From positions 1 through 8,680 of the forward strand of contig CASEHR010000119.1 of the NCBI GenBank assembly GCA_949287785.1: a stretch of 8,680 nt of DNA, given 5' to 3'. The notes below the pieces were generated by a model that was not told the DNA's origin, made no database searches, and worked only from the letters and a program-made list of their open reading frames with translations. A program made the translations under genes and the position numbers. The stretch's first letter is position 1; each line of letters starts with the position of its first letter. This document shows, in pieces, positions 1 through 5,916 of the stretch. This DNA comes from an uncultured Bacillota bacterium (GTDB lineage: Bacteria; Bacillota_I; Bacilli_A; Erysipelotrichales; Erysipelotrichaceae).

Positions 1-57
1 ATGATCGATAAAGCCATAGCCTCGCTTATGGTTAAAGCTCTTTACTGTTCCTTCCAT
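1..57 (-). CDS. csp: Cold shock protein (CspA family), N-terminal fragment
   Basis: Nineteen codons are visible, starting at the ATG at 57 and running off the left edge, so the protein is partial by window truncation. The peptide begins MEGTVKSFN and continues to RGYGFID, which matches the N-terminus and RNP-1-type nucleic-acid binding motif of CspA/CspB single-stranded RNA/DNA chaperones (family length about 66 residues). A clear Shine-Dalgarno AGAGGGG lies 7 nt before the ATG, which fixes the start. The gene follows comFC on the same strand after 66 bp. A TATAAT box at 123-128, overlapping the comFC stop, could drive it with a leader of about 60 nt, as csp genes often have, but its -35 is poor, so read-through from comFC is equally possible. 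The family is clear; which csp paralogue it is cannot be said. Confidence 0.88.
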   Translation of the reverse strand, partial: MEGTVKSFNHKRGYGFIDH

Positions 58-64
58 AGTATTG

Positions 65-71
65 CCCCTCT
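65..71 (-). promoter_or_regulatory. Ribosome binding site of csp
   Basis: Read on the minus strand this is AGAGGGG, 7 nt upstream of the cold shock ATG. It is worth noting because several other first genes in this window have no such site. Confidence 0.75.
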
Positions 72-123
72 TAAATATGAATTGAATATCTATAGTGGTT
101 GGATGTTAGATATTACGCCTTAA

Positions 124-750
124 TTATAGCTTAAATCTGCCTTTATGATCGTCTTTGTTCACAAAACATAGAGTCATTGCCTTAACTTGCTTTCTTTTCA
201 GGGCTTTATAAGCCCCTGAAAGTGTCGATCCGGTGGTGATCACATCATCTACAAGCAGGATCTTCAAAGGCAAGATCGTTCCTTCCCTGACCCTGATATT
301 ACCGATCATCTTCCTTCTTTCAACGCTGTCCTTGTTTACTTGTGACATATCCTTTTCCATATACAGACAATCAAGGACCGGCATCTTCAGACACTCGCAC
401 ATTTTAATCAGATGATCAAAACCACGCTTTTCTCGCTTGCGGGCAGAGCTTGGACACGGTATCAGCGTATAGCCGTGATAGCGGATCCTGATCTCATCCT
501 TGATTGCATAGAAAAAGACATCCTTCAAGGCTTCATCGAAACACTCTTTGTATTGCAAAAGCAGATCCTTGATAAGCCCGTCATAACGGTAGAATGATCG
601 GACTTCCATACCCCCAAGACAGCGTTTGTCTCTTTCGATCACAAGTTCATTACGACATCCGGTACATAAGTCATCGTCGCTGAAGTACATATCGATAAGA
701 TCGTTCCGATAATCAAATCTTTTATCACAATAGATACACCTTGTTCGCAT
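124..750 (-). CDS. comFC: ComFC/amidophosphoribosyltransferase-like competence protein
   Basis: This 208-residue protein has an N-terminal zinc-finger-like part with CxxC pairs at Cys5/Cys8 and Cys29/Cys32. A phosphoribosyltransferase domain follows, with the PRPP-binding loop ILLVDDVITTGST at about 164-176 and an RGFDHL segment near 109, both typical of ComFC/GntX proteins. ComFC is needed with ComFA for uptake of transforming DNA in naturally competent Bacillota; its exact chemistry is not settled. The gene overlaps the 3' end of comFA by about 26 bp, implying translational coupling. Two consecutive ATGs are possible (753 and 750). The AAGGAG in the comFA tail is 7 nt from the ATG at 750 but only 4 nt from the one at 753, so I chose 750. 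A general nucleotide-salvage phosphoribosyltransferase is less likely given the comFA neighbour. Confidence 0.9.
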   Translation of the reverse strand: MRTRCIYCDKRFDYRNDLIDMYFSDDDLCTGCRNELVIERDKRCLGGMEVRSFYRYDGLIKDLLLQYKECFDEALKDVFFYAIKDEIRIRYHGYTLIPCPSSARKREKRGFDHLIKMCECLKMPVLDCLYMEKDMSQVNKDSVERRKMIGNIRVREGTILPLKILLVDDVITTGSTLSGAYKALKRKQVKAMTLCFVNKDDHKGRFKL

Positions 751-1870
751 CATCGATCTCCTTCAGCGCTCCTTTGATCGCTTCATCATTTTCTCTTGCC
801 AGTATATATACCCGACCATCCGGATCCTTGAATGAACGACCGGCTCTGCCTGCCATCTGAATGATCGCCGCCTTATTGAAGATATTCTCATAGCGTTTAT
901 AGATGATGACATCGACACCTTCGATCGTAATTCCTCTTTCCAAAACGGAAGTAGCGATCACAAACTGATATATACCGGCTTTGAAGTCTTTGATGTTCGT
1001 GTTTCGCTCTTGTAAAGAACTGTATACATATGTGATTGAAAAGAAGGGTTTCAATATATGGTACAGTCTTTTACACATCCTGATCGATTCAACAAAGATG
1101 ATGACTTGCTTACTCTCTTTTCTGATGATACCGATCAGTATCCCAAACAAGAAAACATCGATTCCGATGATGACCTTTGGCCGGGGTAACGGTCTTCCGT
1201 GTGGTCTTCGGTCAAGGCGCAGGATCTTAAGCGGTCTTTGATACATGAGCTTTTCGATCTCTTCATCAATAGTCGCTGTTGAATAGACGATCCGGCCGTT
1301 TTCATTCAGGGCGTTCAAGGCGATATTGTTTAAGACCTCATCGCCGCGAAAAGGAAAGGCATCGACTTCATCCAGGATGATGAGGTCAAAGAGTTTCAGG
1401 TAGCGATAGAGCTGATGGGTCGTACAGACGATAAGATCAGCATAGATCTCATCGGTATAGCCCTCACACACCTTGATCACCTTGCTGCCTTCAAAAGCTC
1501 TCTGATAGCGTTCAGCAAGCTCGATGACTACTTCCCGGCGGCTGATCGCATAACAGACCCTCTTCTTCCTCTTTAAAAGATCACTGATCAGCGGAATGAC
1601 CATATCACCTTTACCGGCACCGGTAACGGCATACAAAAGGACATCATGATCCCTGACAGCAGCGATCAGTTTATCGGCGATCTCTTTTTGAAAGGGTGTC
1701 AATTCAAAAGCCAGTTTGTAATTACCATCAGAATCTATATCATATGCCGTCGGTTCGATATCCTCTTTGATCAAGATCCGTTTAAAAGAAATACATTTTC
1801 GGCAATAATACCCTTTTGATCCCTTATAAAAATAGTCAGGATCTCTGTTTGAACACCTTGGACATTTCAT
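725..1870 (-). CDS. comFA: ComFA-like DNA helicase/translocase ATPase for DNA uptake
   Basis: This 381-residue SF2 helicase-type ATPase is expected at the cytoplasmic side of the competence channel, pulling in single-stranded DNA. A four-cysteine zinc finger (Cys3, Cys6, Cys23, Cys26) at the N-terminus is the ComFA hallmark. The helicase motifs follow in order: a Walker A-like TGAGKGD (83-89), the DEVD box (167-170, in ILDEVDAFPF as in ComFA), STAT (198-201), and motifs V-VI with SVLERGIT (308-315) and QMAGRAGR (338-345). The Walker A Thr/Ser after the lysine is Gly88, an unusual substitution (see findings). The protein is shorter than the roughly 460 residues of B. subtilis ComFA, but all motifs are in place. 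No Shine-Dalgarno is visible before the ATG. The gene sits 63 bp after ispD with no terminator between, and overlaps comFC. Confidence 0.9.
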   Translation of the reverse strand: MKCPRCSNRDPDYFYKGSKGYYCRKCISFKRILIKEDIEPTAYDIDSDGNYKLAFELTPFQKEIADKLIAAVRDHDVLLYAVTGAGKGDMVIPLISDLLKRKKRVCYAISRREVVIELAERYQRAFEGSKVIKVCEGYTDEIYADLIVCTTHQLYRYLKLFDLIILDEVDAFPFRGDEVLNNIALNALNENGRIVYSTATIDEEIEKLMYQRPLKILRLDRRPHGRPLPRPKVIIGIDVFLFGILIGIIRKESKQVIIFVESIRMCKRLYHILKPFFSITYVYSSLQERNTNIKDFKAGIYQFVIATSVLERGITIEGVDVIIYKRYENIFNKAAIIQMAGRAGRSFKDPDGRVYILARENDEAIKGALKEIDDANKVYLL

Positions 1871-1933
1871 ATGTCTGTATAAGGGTCAAAAAGCCGATAA
1901 TCCTGACTGAATGATCGATATATCGATTTTATT

Positions 1934-2569
1934 TCATAAATAACGAAGATCTCCGTTATAGGTTATCTTATTGTTTAAGCCGTGACTTTCAACGACCCTT
2001 ATCTTCGTATCATTGAAAGCACTGAGCACTTGTGTATCATCGGTATATATACAACCGCTGCCGATCGCTTTGCGATAAGCGTCTTTGATCAGGCTCGTCT
2101 TAAAAGCCTGTGGTGTCTTGGCTAGATAGAGATCTGTCCGGTCGACAGTCGTAACGATATATCCGTCTTTGACCTTTTTTACGGTATCCTTCACTCTATT
2201 AGCCAGAAGACAGGCGTCATCTTCCTTCAGGGCATCTTTGAGATCGTTCAGATCTTCAGGACAGATATCCGGTCTGGCACCATCGTGGATCATGACATGA
2301 TCCTCCAGCACAAGATCAAGAGCTTTATAAACACTTTTATAGCGCTCATCACCACCGTCGCAAAAGACGATCTTTGGATCCTGCATTATCTTATCGCGAT
2401 CTTTCTCTTCCAGAACGACGATGATCCTTTGACAATCAGTGTCGATAATAAACGGCTTTATCGCTTTATCCAGTACCGTAACACCATCGGTCTTGTACAA
2501 GACCTTGTTGTAAGAAAGACCTGATCTTTTACCCTGACCATAGGCCAATACGATCGCATCATACCTCAT
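1934..2569 (-). CDS. ispD: 2-C-methyl-D-erythritol 4-phosphate cytidylyltransferase (IspD)
   Basis: This 211-residue nucleotidyltransferase probably joins CTP to MEP in the non-mevalonate isoprenoid pathway. Visible IspD features are a glycine-rich CTP loop near 8-22 that keeps Arg15 and Lys22, HDGARP (95-100), VKDTVKKV (126-133), VDR followed by TPQ (142-144, 152-154), TDD (176-178) and a late Lys in KIT (201-203). The usual AAG and PK elements of the first motif read AYG and NK here, so that motif is divergent. The C-terminus stops soon after the KIT segment, making the protein a little shorter than the usual 225-235. TarI, the ribitol-5-phosphate cytidylyltransferase of teichoic acid synthesis, is the main alternative; the VKDT and VDR/TPQ pattern favours IspD. 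The gene follows a strong terminator and appears to have its own leaderless promoter. Confidence 0.82.
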   Translation of the reverse strand: MRYDAIVLAYGQGKRSGLSYNKVLYKTDGVTVLDKAIKPFIIDTDCQRIIVVLEEKDRDKIMQDPKIVFCDGGDERYKSVYKALDLVLEDHVMIHDGARPDICPEDLNDLKDALKEDDACLLANRVKDTVKKVKDGYIVTTVDRTDLYLAKTPQAFKTSLIKDAYRKAIGSGCIYTDDTQVLSAFNDTKIRVVESHGLNNKITYNGDLRYL

Positions 2570-2575
2570 GGCTTC

Positions 2576-2584
2576 AGTATATCA
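2576..2584 (-). promoter_or_regulatory. Extended -10 promoter of ispD, probably leaderless
   Basis: The minus strand reads TGATATACT, an extended -10 (TG, one base, then TATACT). It lies 6 nt before the ispD ATG and just after the jag terminator. No good -35 is seen, as is common for extended -10 promoters. At this distance transcription would start at or within a base or two of the ATG, and no Shine-Dalgarno is present. Confidence 0.5.
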
Positions 2585-2590
2585 CACATA

Positions 2591-2624
2591 TAAAGAAAAA
2601 CTTACAGGCTGGAGCCTGTAAGTT
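2591..2624 (-). terminator. Rho-independent terminator after jag
   Basis: An 11-bp perfect stem (2599-2609 with 2614-2624) carries a 4-nt loop and is followed on the minus strand by TTTTTCTTTA. It starts 4 nt after the jag stop codon and should end the rpmH-rnpA-yidC-jag transcript. Confidence 0.9.
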
Positions 2625-2628
2625 GCTT

Positions 2629-3240
2629 TTACTCTTCGTTGTATTTGATGACCAGGCGTCTTTCCTTGCCTTCGCCTTCCGATTCGGTCTTAATATTCTT
2701 CATACCTTTGAGATATTCATGGATCACTTTACGCTCATCATTGCTCATAGGATCAAGCGCTACATCGATATGACTTCTCTGGACATCCTTTGCTACGCGC
2801 ATGGCGATCCTTTTGACTTTGCGATAACGGTCTTCCCGATAATGACCGACATCGACTAAGACATCGATCCTTTCTTTGAATTCGGTATTGACCGCTGCCC
2901 TTAAGACCGTTGAGATGGCCTTCAGAGTCTGACCGCCTTTACCGATGAGGATAGCATTGTTCTCACCTTCAAGGATGACTTTAAAACCACCTTCGTCACG
3001 GGTAATGATCTCGATCGATACACCCTGATTCAGTTCACTGAAATAACCACCGAGATAATCGAATATGAACTCTTTGATATCCTGCTTTGTATAAGCTTCG
3101 ATGGTAACGGAATTACCGATTCCGAATAAGTGTTTGGATTCTTCGAGGATATTGTACTTGATATCTTCTTTTTCACACCCCTGTTCACCGGCGATCTGAT
3201 CTAAAACTTCATCCAGTGTCTTTCCTGTGTACTTCTTCAT
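2629..3240 (-). CDS. jag: RNA-binding protein Jag/KhpB (Jag-N, KH and R3H domains)
   Basis: This 203-residue protein has the three-part architecture of Jag/KhpB/EloR. A Jag-N domain spans about 1-50, a KH domain about 75-133 with the GKGG loop at 100-103, and a C-terminal R3H domain carries PMSNDERKVIH at 164-174. The family binds RNA, pairs with KhpA, and in streptococci influences cell elongation and cell-wall synthesis. The start overlaps the yidC stop by 4 bp and has a strong AGGAGG 10 nt upstream, so the two are translated from one mRNA. The yidC-jag linkage is the standard one in Bacillota. Downstream, the usual mnmE is missing and a strong terminator follows at once. Confidence 0.95.
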   Translation of the reverse strand: MKKYTGKTLDEVLDQIAGEQGCEKEDIKYNILEESKHLFGIGNSVTIEAYTKQDIKEFIFDYLGGYFSELNQGVSIEIITRDEGGFKVILEGENNAILIGKGGQTLKAISTVLRAAVNTEFKERIDVLVDVGHYREDRYRKVKRIAMRVAKDVQRSHIDVALDPMSNDERKVIHEYLKGMKNIKTESEGEGKERRLVIKYNEE

Positions 3241-4145
3241 AGTGTAGCTTCCTCCTTTTTCTTAGAGCGATCCATGAACCATTGGATGAGCAAGGTCTTG
3301 GCAATGCTGATCGCACTTGAAATTATCCAGTAGAATGTCATGGCTGTCGGCCACATGAGGGCTAATATAAGGATAACAGCCATCATGATATACATCGATG
3401 ACATCATCGGGTTCTTAGTCTCTTTATAAGGACGGTGATGCAGTTCGGCTTCTTTCTTCGCTTTACGCTTGTTGAGCCATTGCGGCAGAAGCATGCTTGT
3501 GACCTGGAATAAGAGCATGACCGCAAAGAACAGGATATATACCCATTCCCCATCCTGTAAGCCTTCGATCGGCGTACGTTCCAGGGAAACACCCATAAAA
3601 GTACCATAAGCTACAGCATAAGCTCTCTGGACTGCCTGATACATCGCAATGATGATCGGGAACTGGATAAAGGTTACAAGAAGCGAGCCGAAAGGATTGA
3701 CATCATATTTCTTATATAACCGCTGGATCTCTGTCGATAGTTTGAGCTGTGATGCCTGATCGGTCTTGCCTTCATATTTTCTCTGGATCTTTTCTACTTC
3801 CGGCTGGATCATCTGCATCCTTTGCATCGCAACATTCTGTTTGAATGTCACTATCAGCAATACACCATTGATCGTCAACGTTACTAATAAGATCGCGATA
3901 CCGACATTGGTATACGGTGTCAGCCAGTTGATAAACTGTGATAACGGATAGATGAAGATCGCGGCAAAGAATCCTTCGGTATTCCACACTTCACTAAAAC
4001 TTGTGATGACCTTGTTGCCGATGCCTTGTACTTCATTCAGGGCGAACAGGACGTTCATGTCGTTTTCCTGCGGTATCTGACAACCGCTCATCGTAAACAA
4101 CAGTACCACTATCGCCAATAATAATAAAACTCTCTTTTTATTCAT
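3237..4145 (-). CDS. yidC: Membrane protein insertase YidC/OxaA, lipoprotein type
   Basis: This 302-residue insertase should place membrane proteins in the cytoplasmic membrane, alone or with SecYEG. A lipoprotein signal peptide occupies 1-21, with a basic start (NKKR), a hydrophobic core and lipobox MSGC, so Cys22 would be lipidated. Membrane segments are visible at about 82-101, 152-171, 201-220 and a long stretch 249-290 that fits two passes, giving the five-helix core. A charged, probably coiled-coil cytoplasmic loop (about 103-147) follows the first helix, and VNPFG (149-153) is the conserved VNP motif. The tail is basic (DRSKKKE). Oddly, the position that is Arg in YidC's hydrophilic groove is Asn93 here (see findings). 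A Shine-Dalgarno (AAAGGAAAG) precedes the ATG; rnpA ends 21 bp upstream and jag overlaps downstream. Confidence 0.94.
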   Translation of the reverse strand: MNKKRVLLLLAIVVLLFTMSGCQIPQENDMNVLFALNEVQGIGNKVITSFSEVWNTEGFFAAIFIYPLSQFINWLTPYTNVGIAILLVTLTINGVLLIVTFKQNVAMQRMQMIQPEVEKIQRKYEGKTDQASQLKLSTEIQRLYKKYDVNPFGSLLVTFIQFPIIIAMYQAVQRAYAVAYGTFMGVSLERTPIEGLQDGEWVYILFFAVMLLFQVTSMLLPQWLNKRKAKKEAELHHRPYKETKNPMMSSMYIMMAVILILALMWPTAMTFYWIISSAISIAKTLLIQWFMDRSKKKEEATL

Positions 4146-4166
4146 CTTTTCTTTCCTTTTAAAACA

Positions 4167-4499
4167 CTAAACAATTTTACAAGCTTTTATAGTCTTTTCC
4201 AAGTCTTTTTTATTGTCCGCAAAACTGTTGTCGATAAAACCCTGTTTGATGATGATGATGTAGTCATATATGCTGTCATCAAGATCGATCACATCTCTGA
4301 CCATTTCTCTGAGCTGTCTTTTGAGTTTATTACGCACTACGGCATTGCCGAGTTTTTTTGACACGCTGATCCCGACCCGGCCGTGCTCTTGCTTTTTGTG
4401 GTCGTAATACACGACAAAACACCTGGAAGCCTTGGTATTCTTCTTGGTGATGATCTTTGTAAATTCTTCGTTTTTACGGACTCGATATGCTTTTTTCAT
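4167..4499 (-). CDS. rnpA: Ribonuclease P protein component
   Basis: This 110-residue basic protein is the subunit that helps the RNase P RNA mature tRNA 5' ends. The N-terminus MKKAYRVRKNEEF is family-typical, and the RNR signature is visible at about 54-65 (VVRNKLKRQLRE) inside a basic helix. The length is normal. The start is fixed by homology, yet there is no Shine-Dalgarno: the ATG lies only 5-15 nt after the U-tract of a terminator hairpin that separates it from rpmH. Expression must therefore come from read-through past that hairpin or from an unrecognised start. yidC follows after 21 bp with its own ribosome binding site. Confidence 0.93.
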   Translation of the reverse strand: MKKAYRVRKNEEFTKIITKKNTKASRCFVVYYDHKKQEHGRVGISVSKKLGNAVVRNKLKRQLREMVRDVIDLDDSIYDYIIIIKQGFIDNSFADNKKDLEKTIKACKIV

Positions 4500-4508
4500 G
4501 ATCTTAAT

Positions 4509-4530
4509 AAAAAAGTCACCGAAGTGACTT
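4509..4530 (-). terminator. UUCG-loop terminator/attenuator between rpmH and rnpA
   Basis: On the minus strand AAGTCAC and GTGACTT form a perfect 7-bp stem around a UUCG tetraloop, followed by TTTT and ATT. The hairpin begins 1 nt after the rpmH stop and its U-tract ends about 9 nt before the rnpA ATG. It can act as a partial terminator that sets a high L34 to RnpA ratio. Confidence 0.85.
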
Positions 4531-4531
4531 A

Positions 4532-4666
4532 TTAAGCTGACAATACCTTTCTGCCTTTCCGGCGTCTTCTTGCTAGTACTTTACGGCCGCCAGCTGTCTT
4601 CATACGAGCTCTGAAACCGCATGTCTTTTGGTGTTTACGCTTGCTAGGCTGATATGTTCTTTTCAT
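4532..4666 (-). CDS. rpmH: 50S ribosomal protein L34 (bL34)
   Basis: This 44-residue, very basic protein begins MKRTYQPSKRKH, contains GFRARMKTAGGRKVLARRR and ends KGRKVLSA, matching bL34 over its full length. It binds 23S rRNA in the large subunit. The ATG is preceded by a strong AAAGGAG at 8 nt spacing and a consensus-like promoter, so this is the first gene of the rpmH-rnpA-yidC-jag unit. Position 16 is Cys where many bL34 proteins have His, which is minor. In many Bacillota the divergent neighbour of rpmH is dnaA; here it is a chromate transporter gene. Confidence 0.97.
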   Translation of the reverse strand: MKRTYQPSKRKHQKTCGFRARMKTAGGRKVLARRRRKGRKVLSA

Positions 4667-4674
4667 TTATACCG

Positions 4675-4681
4675 CTCCTTT
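4675..4681 (-). promoter_or_regulatory. Ribosome binding site of rpmH
   Basis: The minus strand reads AAAGGAG, 8 nt before the rpmH ATG. It is a strong site, in contrast to rnpA downstream, which has none. Confidence 0.85.
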
Positions 4682-4698
4682 CAATAAATCGCTATATA

Positions 4699-4727
4699 AT
4701 GATAAAGATTTAGTGCATTTTTGTCAA
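4699..4727 (-). promoter_or_regulatory. Housekeeping sigma promoter of rpmH
   Basis: The minus strand carries a perfect TTGACA (4722-4727), a 17-nt spacer and TATCAT (4699-4704). The leader to the rpmH ATG would be about 25 nt and holds the ribosome binding site. This is the strongest promoter in the window, as expected for a ribosomal protein gene. Confidence 0.85.
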
Positions 4728-4736
4728 ATAATGTAG

Positions 4737-4742
4737 TAATAT
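4737..4742 (+). promoter_or_regulatory. Possible -10 box of the chrA pair
   Basis: TAATAT lies 7 nt before the ATG of the first chrA gene. No convincing -35 is present and no Shine-Dalgarno lies between it and the ATG, so a leaderless message is possible. It is only about 10 bp from the -35 of the divergent rpmH promoter, so the two promoters may compete. Confidence 0.3.
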
Positions 4743-4749
4743 ATCATGC

Positions 4750-5316
4750 ATGGACATCAGAAAGCTAGGAAAGTTATTTGTTACCTGCTTCTACATCAGT
4801 GCCTTTACCTTTGGTGGTGGCTTCGTCATCGTTACTTTCATGAAAAAGAAATTCGTCGATGAATTGAAGTGGATCAGTGAAGAAGAGATGCTTGACTATG
4901 CAGCTTTAGCCCAATCTTCACCGGGCGCAATAGCCGTCAATGCGGCGATATTGGTCGGTTGGAAGGTGTTGGGGCTTGTCGGAATGATCGTTGCTGTCAT
5001 CGCGACCGTTTTACCGCCGATGATCATCTTGTCGGTCATCTCCTTTATATATGATATCTTCATCACCAACGAGATCGTCAAACTCGTCCTTGAAGGTATG
5101 CAGATCGGGGTAGCTGCCGTTATCCTGAGCGTTTCGATCGACCTTGGCATCAATGTCGTCAGACAAAAGAACATCCTCTTCATCCTTATCATCATCAGTG
5201 CTTTCATCGCTGATATGTTCTTCAATGTCAACGTCATCATCACGATCTTGTCCTGTGCCCTTATCGGGATCATCAAGATCATCTATGACAGATTCAAAAG
5301 CGGGGTGATCGAATGA
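4750..5316 (+). CDS. chrA: Chromate transporter half-protein ChrA, N-terminal type
   Basis: This 188-residue hydrophobic protein of the short-chain CHR family corresponds to half of a full-length ChrA. It shows the CHR start pattern with FTFGGGF (19-25), the amphipathic loop with WISEEEMLDYAALAQ (about 41-55), and SSPGAIAVN (56-64) where the family usually has a PGP-I-A-V-N motif; here the second Pro is Ala60. Several membrane helices follow to the C-terminus. Short CHR genes occur in tandem pairs, and paired B. subtilis homologues are jointly needed for chromate export, so this protein probably works with the next gene. The natural substrate may be another oxyanion such as sulfate. No Shine-Dalgarno precedes the ATG. 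An out-of-frame ATG at 4746 is not used. Confidence 0.88.
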   Translation: MDIRKLGKLFVTCFYISAFTFGGGFVIVTFMKKKFVDELKWISEEEMLDYAALAQSSPGAIAVNAAILVGWKVLGLVGMIVAVIATVLPPMIILSVISFIYDIFITNEIVKLVLEGMQIGVAAVILSVSIDLGINVVRQKNILFILIIISAFIADMFFNVNVIITILSCALIGIIKIIYDRFKSGVIE

Positions 5317-5867
5317 TATATCTGGAATTATTATGGTCTTTTATTCAGATCGGTCTTTTTTCGATCGGTGGCGGCTATGCCGCGATCCCACTTATCCAGA
5401 CACAGACCGTAGAACTTCATAACTGGCTGACGATGAGCGAGTTTACCGATCTTGTCACGATCGCCGAAATGACACCGGGACCGATTGCCGTCAATTCAGC
5501 GACCTTCGTCGGGATCAGGATCGCCGGACTTCCGGGGGCCCTCATCGCTACGTTCGGTGTCATCCTGCCTTCGATCTTTATCGTTTCCCTGCTTGCCTAT
5601 ATCTATCGCAAATACAAAAGCGCTAAAGGTCTTGATTCGATCCTTTCGTGTTTAAGACCAGCTGTCGTTGCCCTGATCGCATCGGCCGGTATTGCGATGT
5701 TGATCACGGCTGTAAGCGCCGGTGAAGTAATGATGTACGGCATCAGTATCACTTCGATCGCTATCTTCATAATCGCCTTTTTCATCTTGAGGAAATTCAA
5801 ATTCAATCCGATCCTGGTCATGGTCGGCTGTGGATTGGTCAATCTCATCATCAGCTTTATATTCTGA
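5313..5867 (+). CDS. chrA: Chromate transporter half-protein ChrA, C-terminal type
   Basis: This 184-residue membrane protein is the second half of the short-chain CHR pair. It carries FSIGGGYAAIPLI (16-28), the loop HNWLTMSEFTDL (36-47) and an intact TPGPIAVN (54-61), followed by hydrophobic segments to the end. The start overlaps the previous stop by 4 bp (ATGA), with GGGGTG 6 nt upstream, so the two are translationally coupled and likely made in equal amounts. The proteins are similar in layout, consistent with an old tandem duplication with opposite membrane topology, as known for the family. A terminator follows 15 bp after the stop. Confidence 0.9.
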   Translation: MIYLELLWSFIQIGLFSIGGGYAAIPLIQTQTVELHNWLTMSEFTDLVTIAEMTPGPIAVNSATFVGIRIAGLPGALIATFGVILPSIFIVSLLAYIYRKYKSAKGLDSILSCLRPAVVALIASAGIAMLITAVSAGEVMMYGISITSIAIFIIAFFILRKFKFNPILVMVGCGLVNLIISFIF

Positions 5868-5882
5868 TATCATTAATGTAAG

Positions 5883-5916
5883 ATCCCTGCCATCTAACTT
5901 GAAGACAGGGATTTTT
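5883..5916 (+). terminator. Rho-independent terminator after the chrA pair
   Basis: ATCCCTG (5883-5889) pairs with CAGGGAT (5906-5912). An inner TCT/AGA may extend the stem past a 3-nt bulge. TTTTT follows. It faces the minus-strand terminator of the acetyltransferase gene directly. Confidence 0.8.

Noticed and set aside
751..753. Upstream ATG of comFC
   Set aside because: It is only 4 nt from AAGGAG; the next ATG at 750 has a normal 7-nt spacing.
1871..1882. Leaderless -10 box for comFA (TTATAC, 6 nt before the ATG)
   Set aside because: The match to TATAAT is poor and no -35 exists; comFA is more likely read from ispD, though its lack of a Shine-Dalgarno is real.
1914..1927. Perfect 14-bp palindrome ATCGATATATCGAT in the ispD-comFA gap
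   Set aside because: This sequence is generally rich in ATC/GAT/GATC words, and the palindrome lacks a U-tract or a clear promoter relation, so chance is likely.
4667..4749. Possible replication origin between rpmH and chrA
   Set aside because: I see no TTATCCACA-type DnaA boxes and no dnaA; the gap is fully used by promoters and a ribosome site.
4896..5282. Minus-strand open frame of 128 codons opposite the first chrA gene
   Set aside because: It is very rich in Met, Ile and Thr, as expected of the complement of a membrane protein gene, with no start signal.
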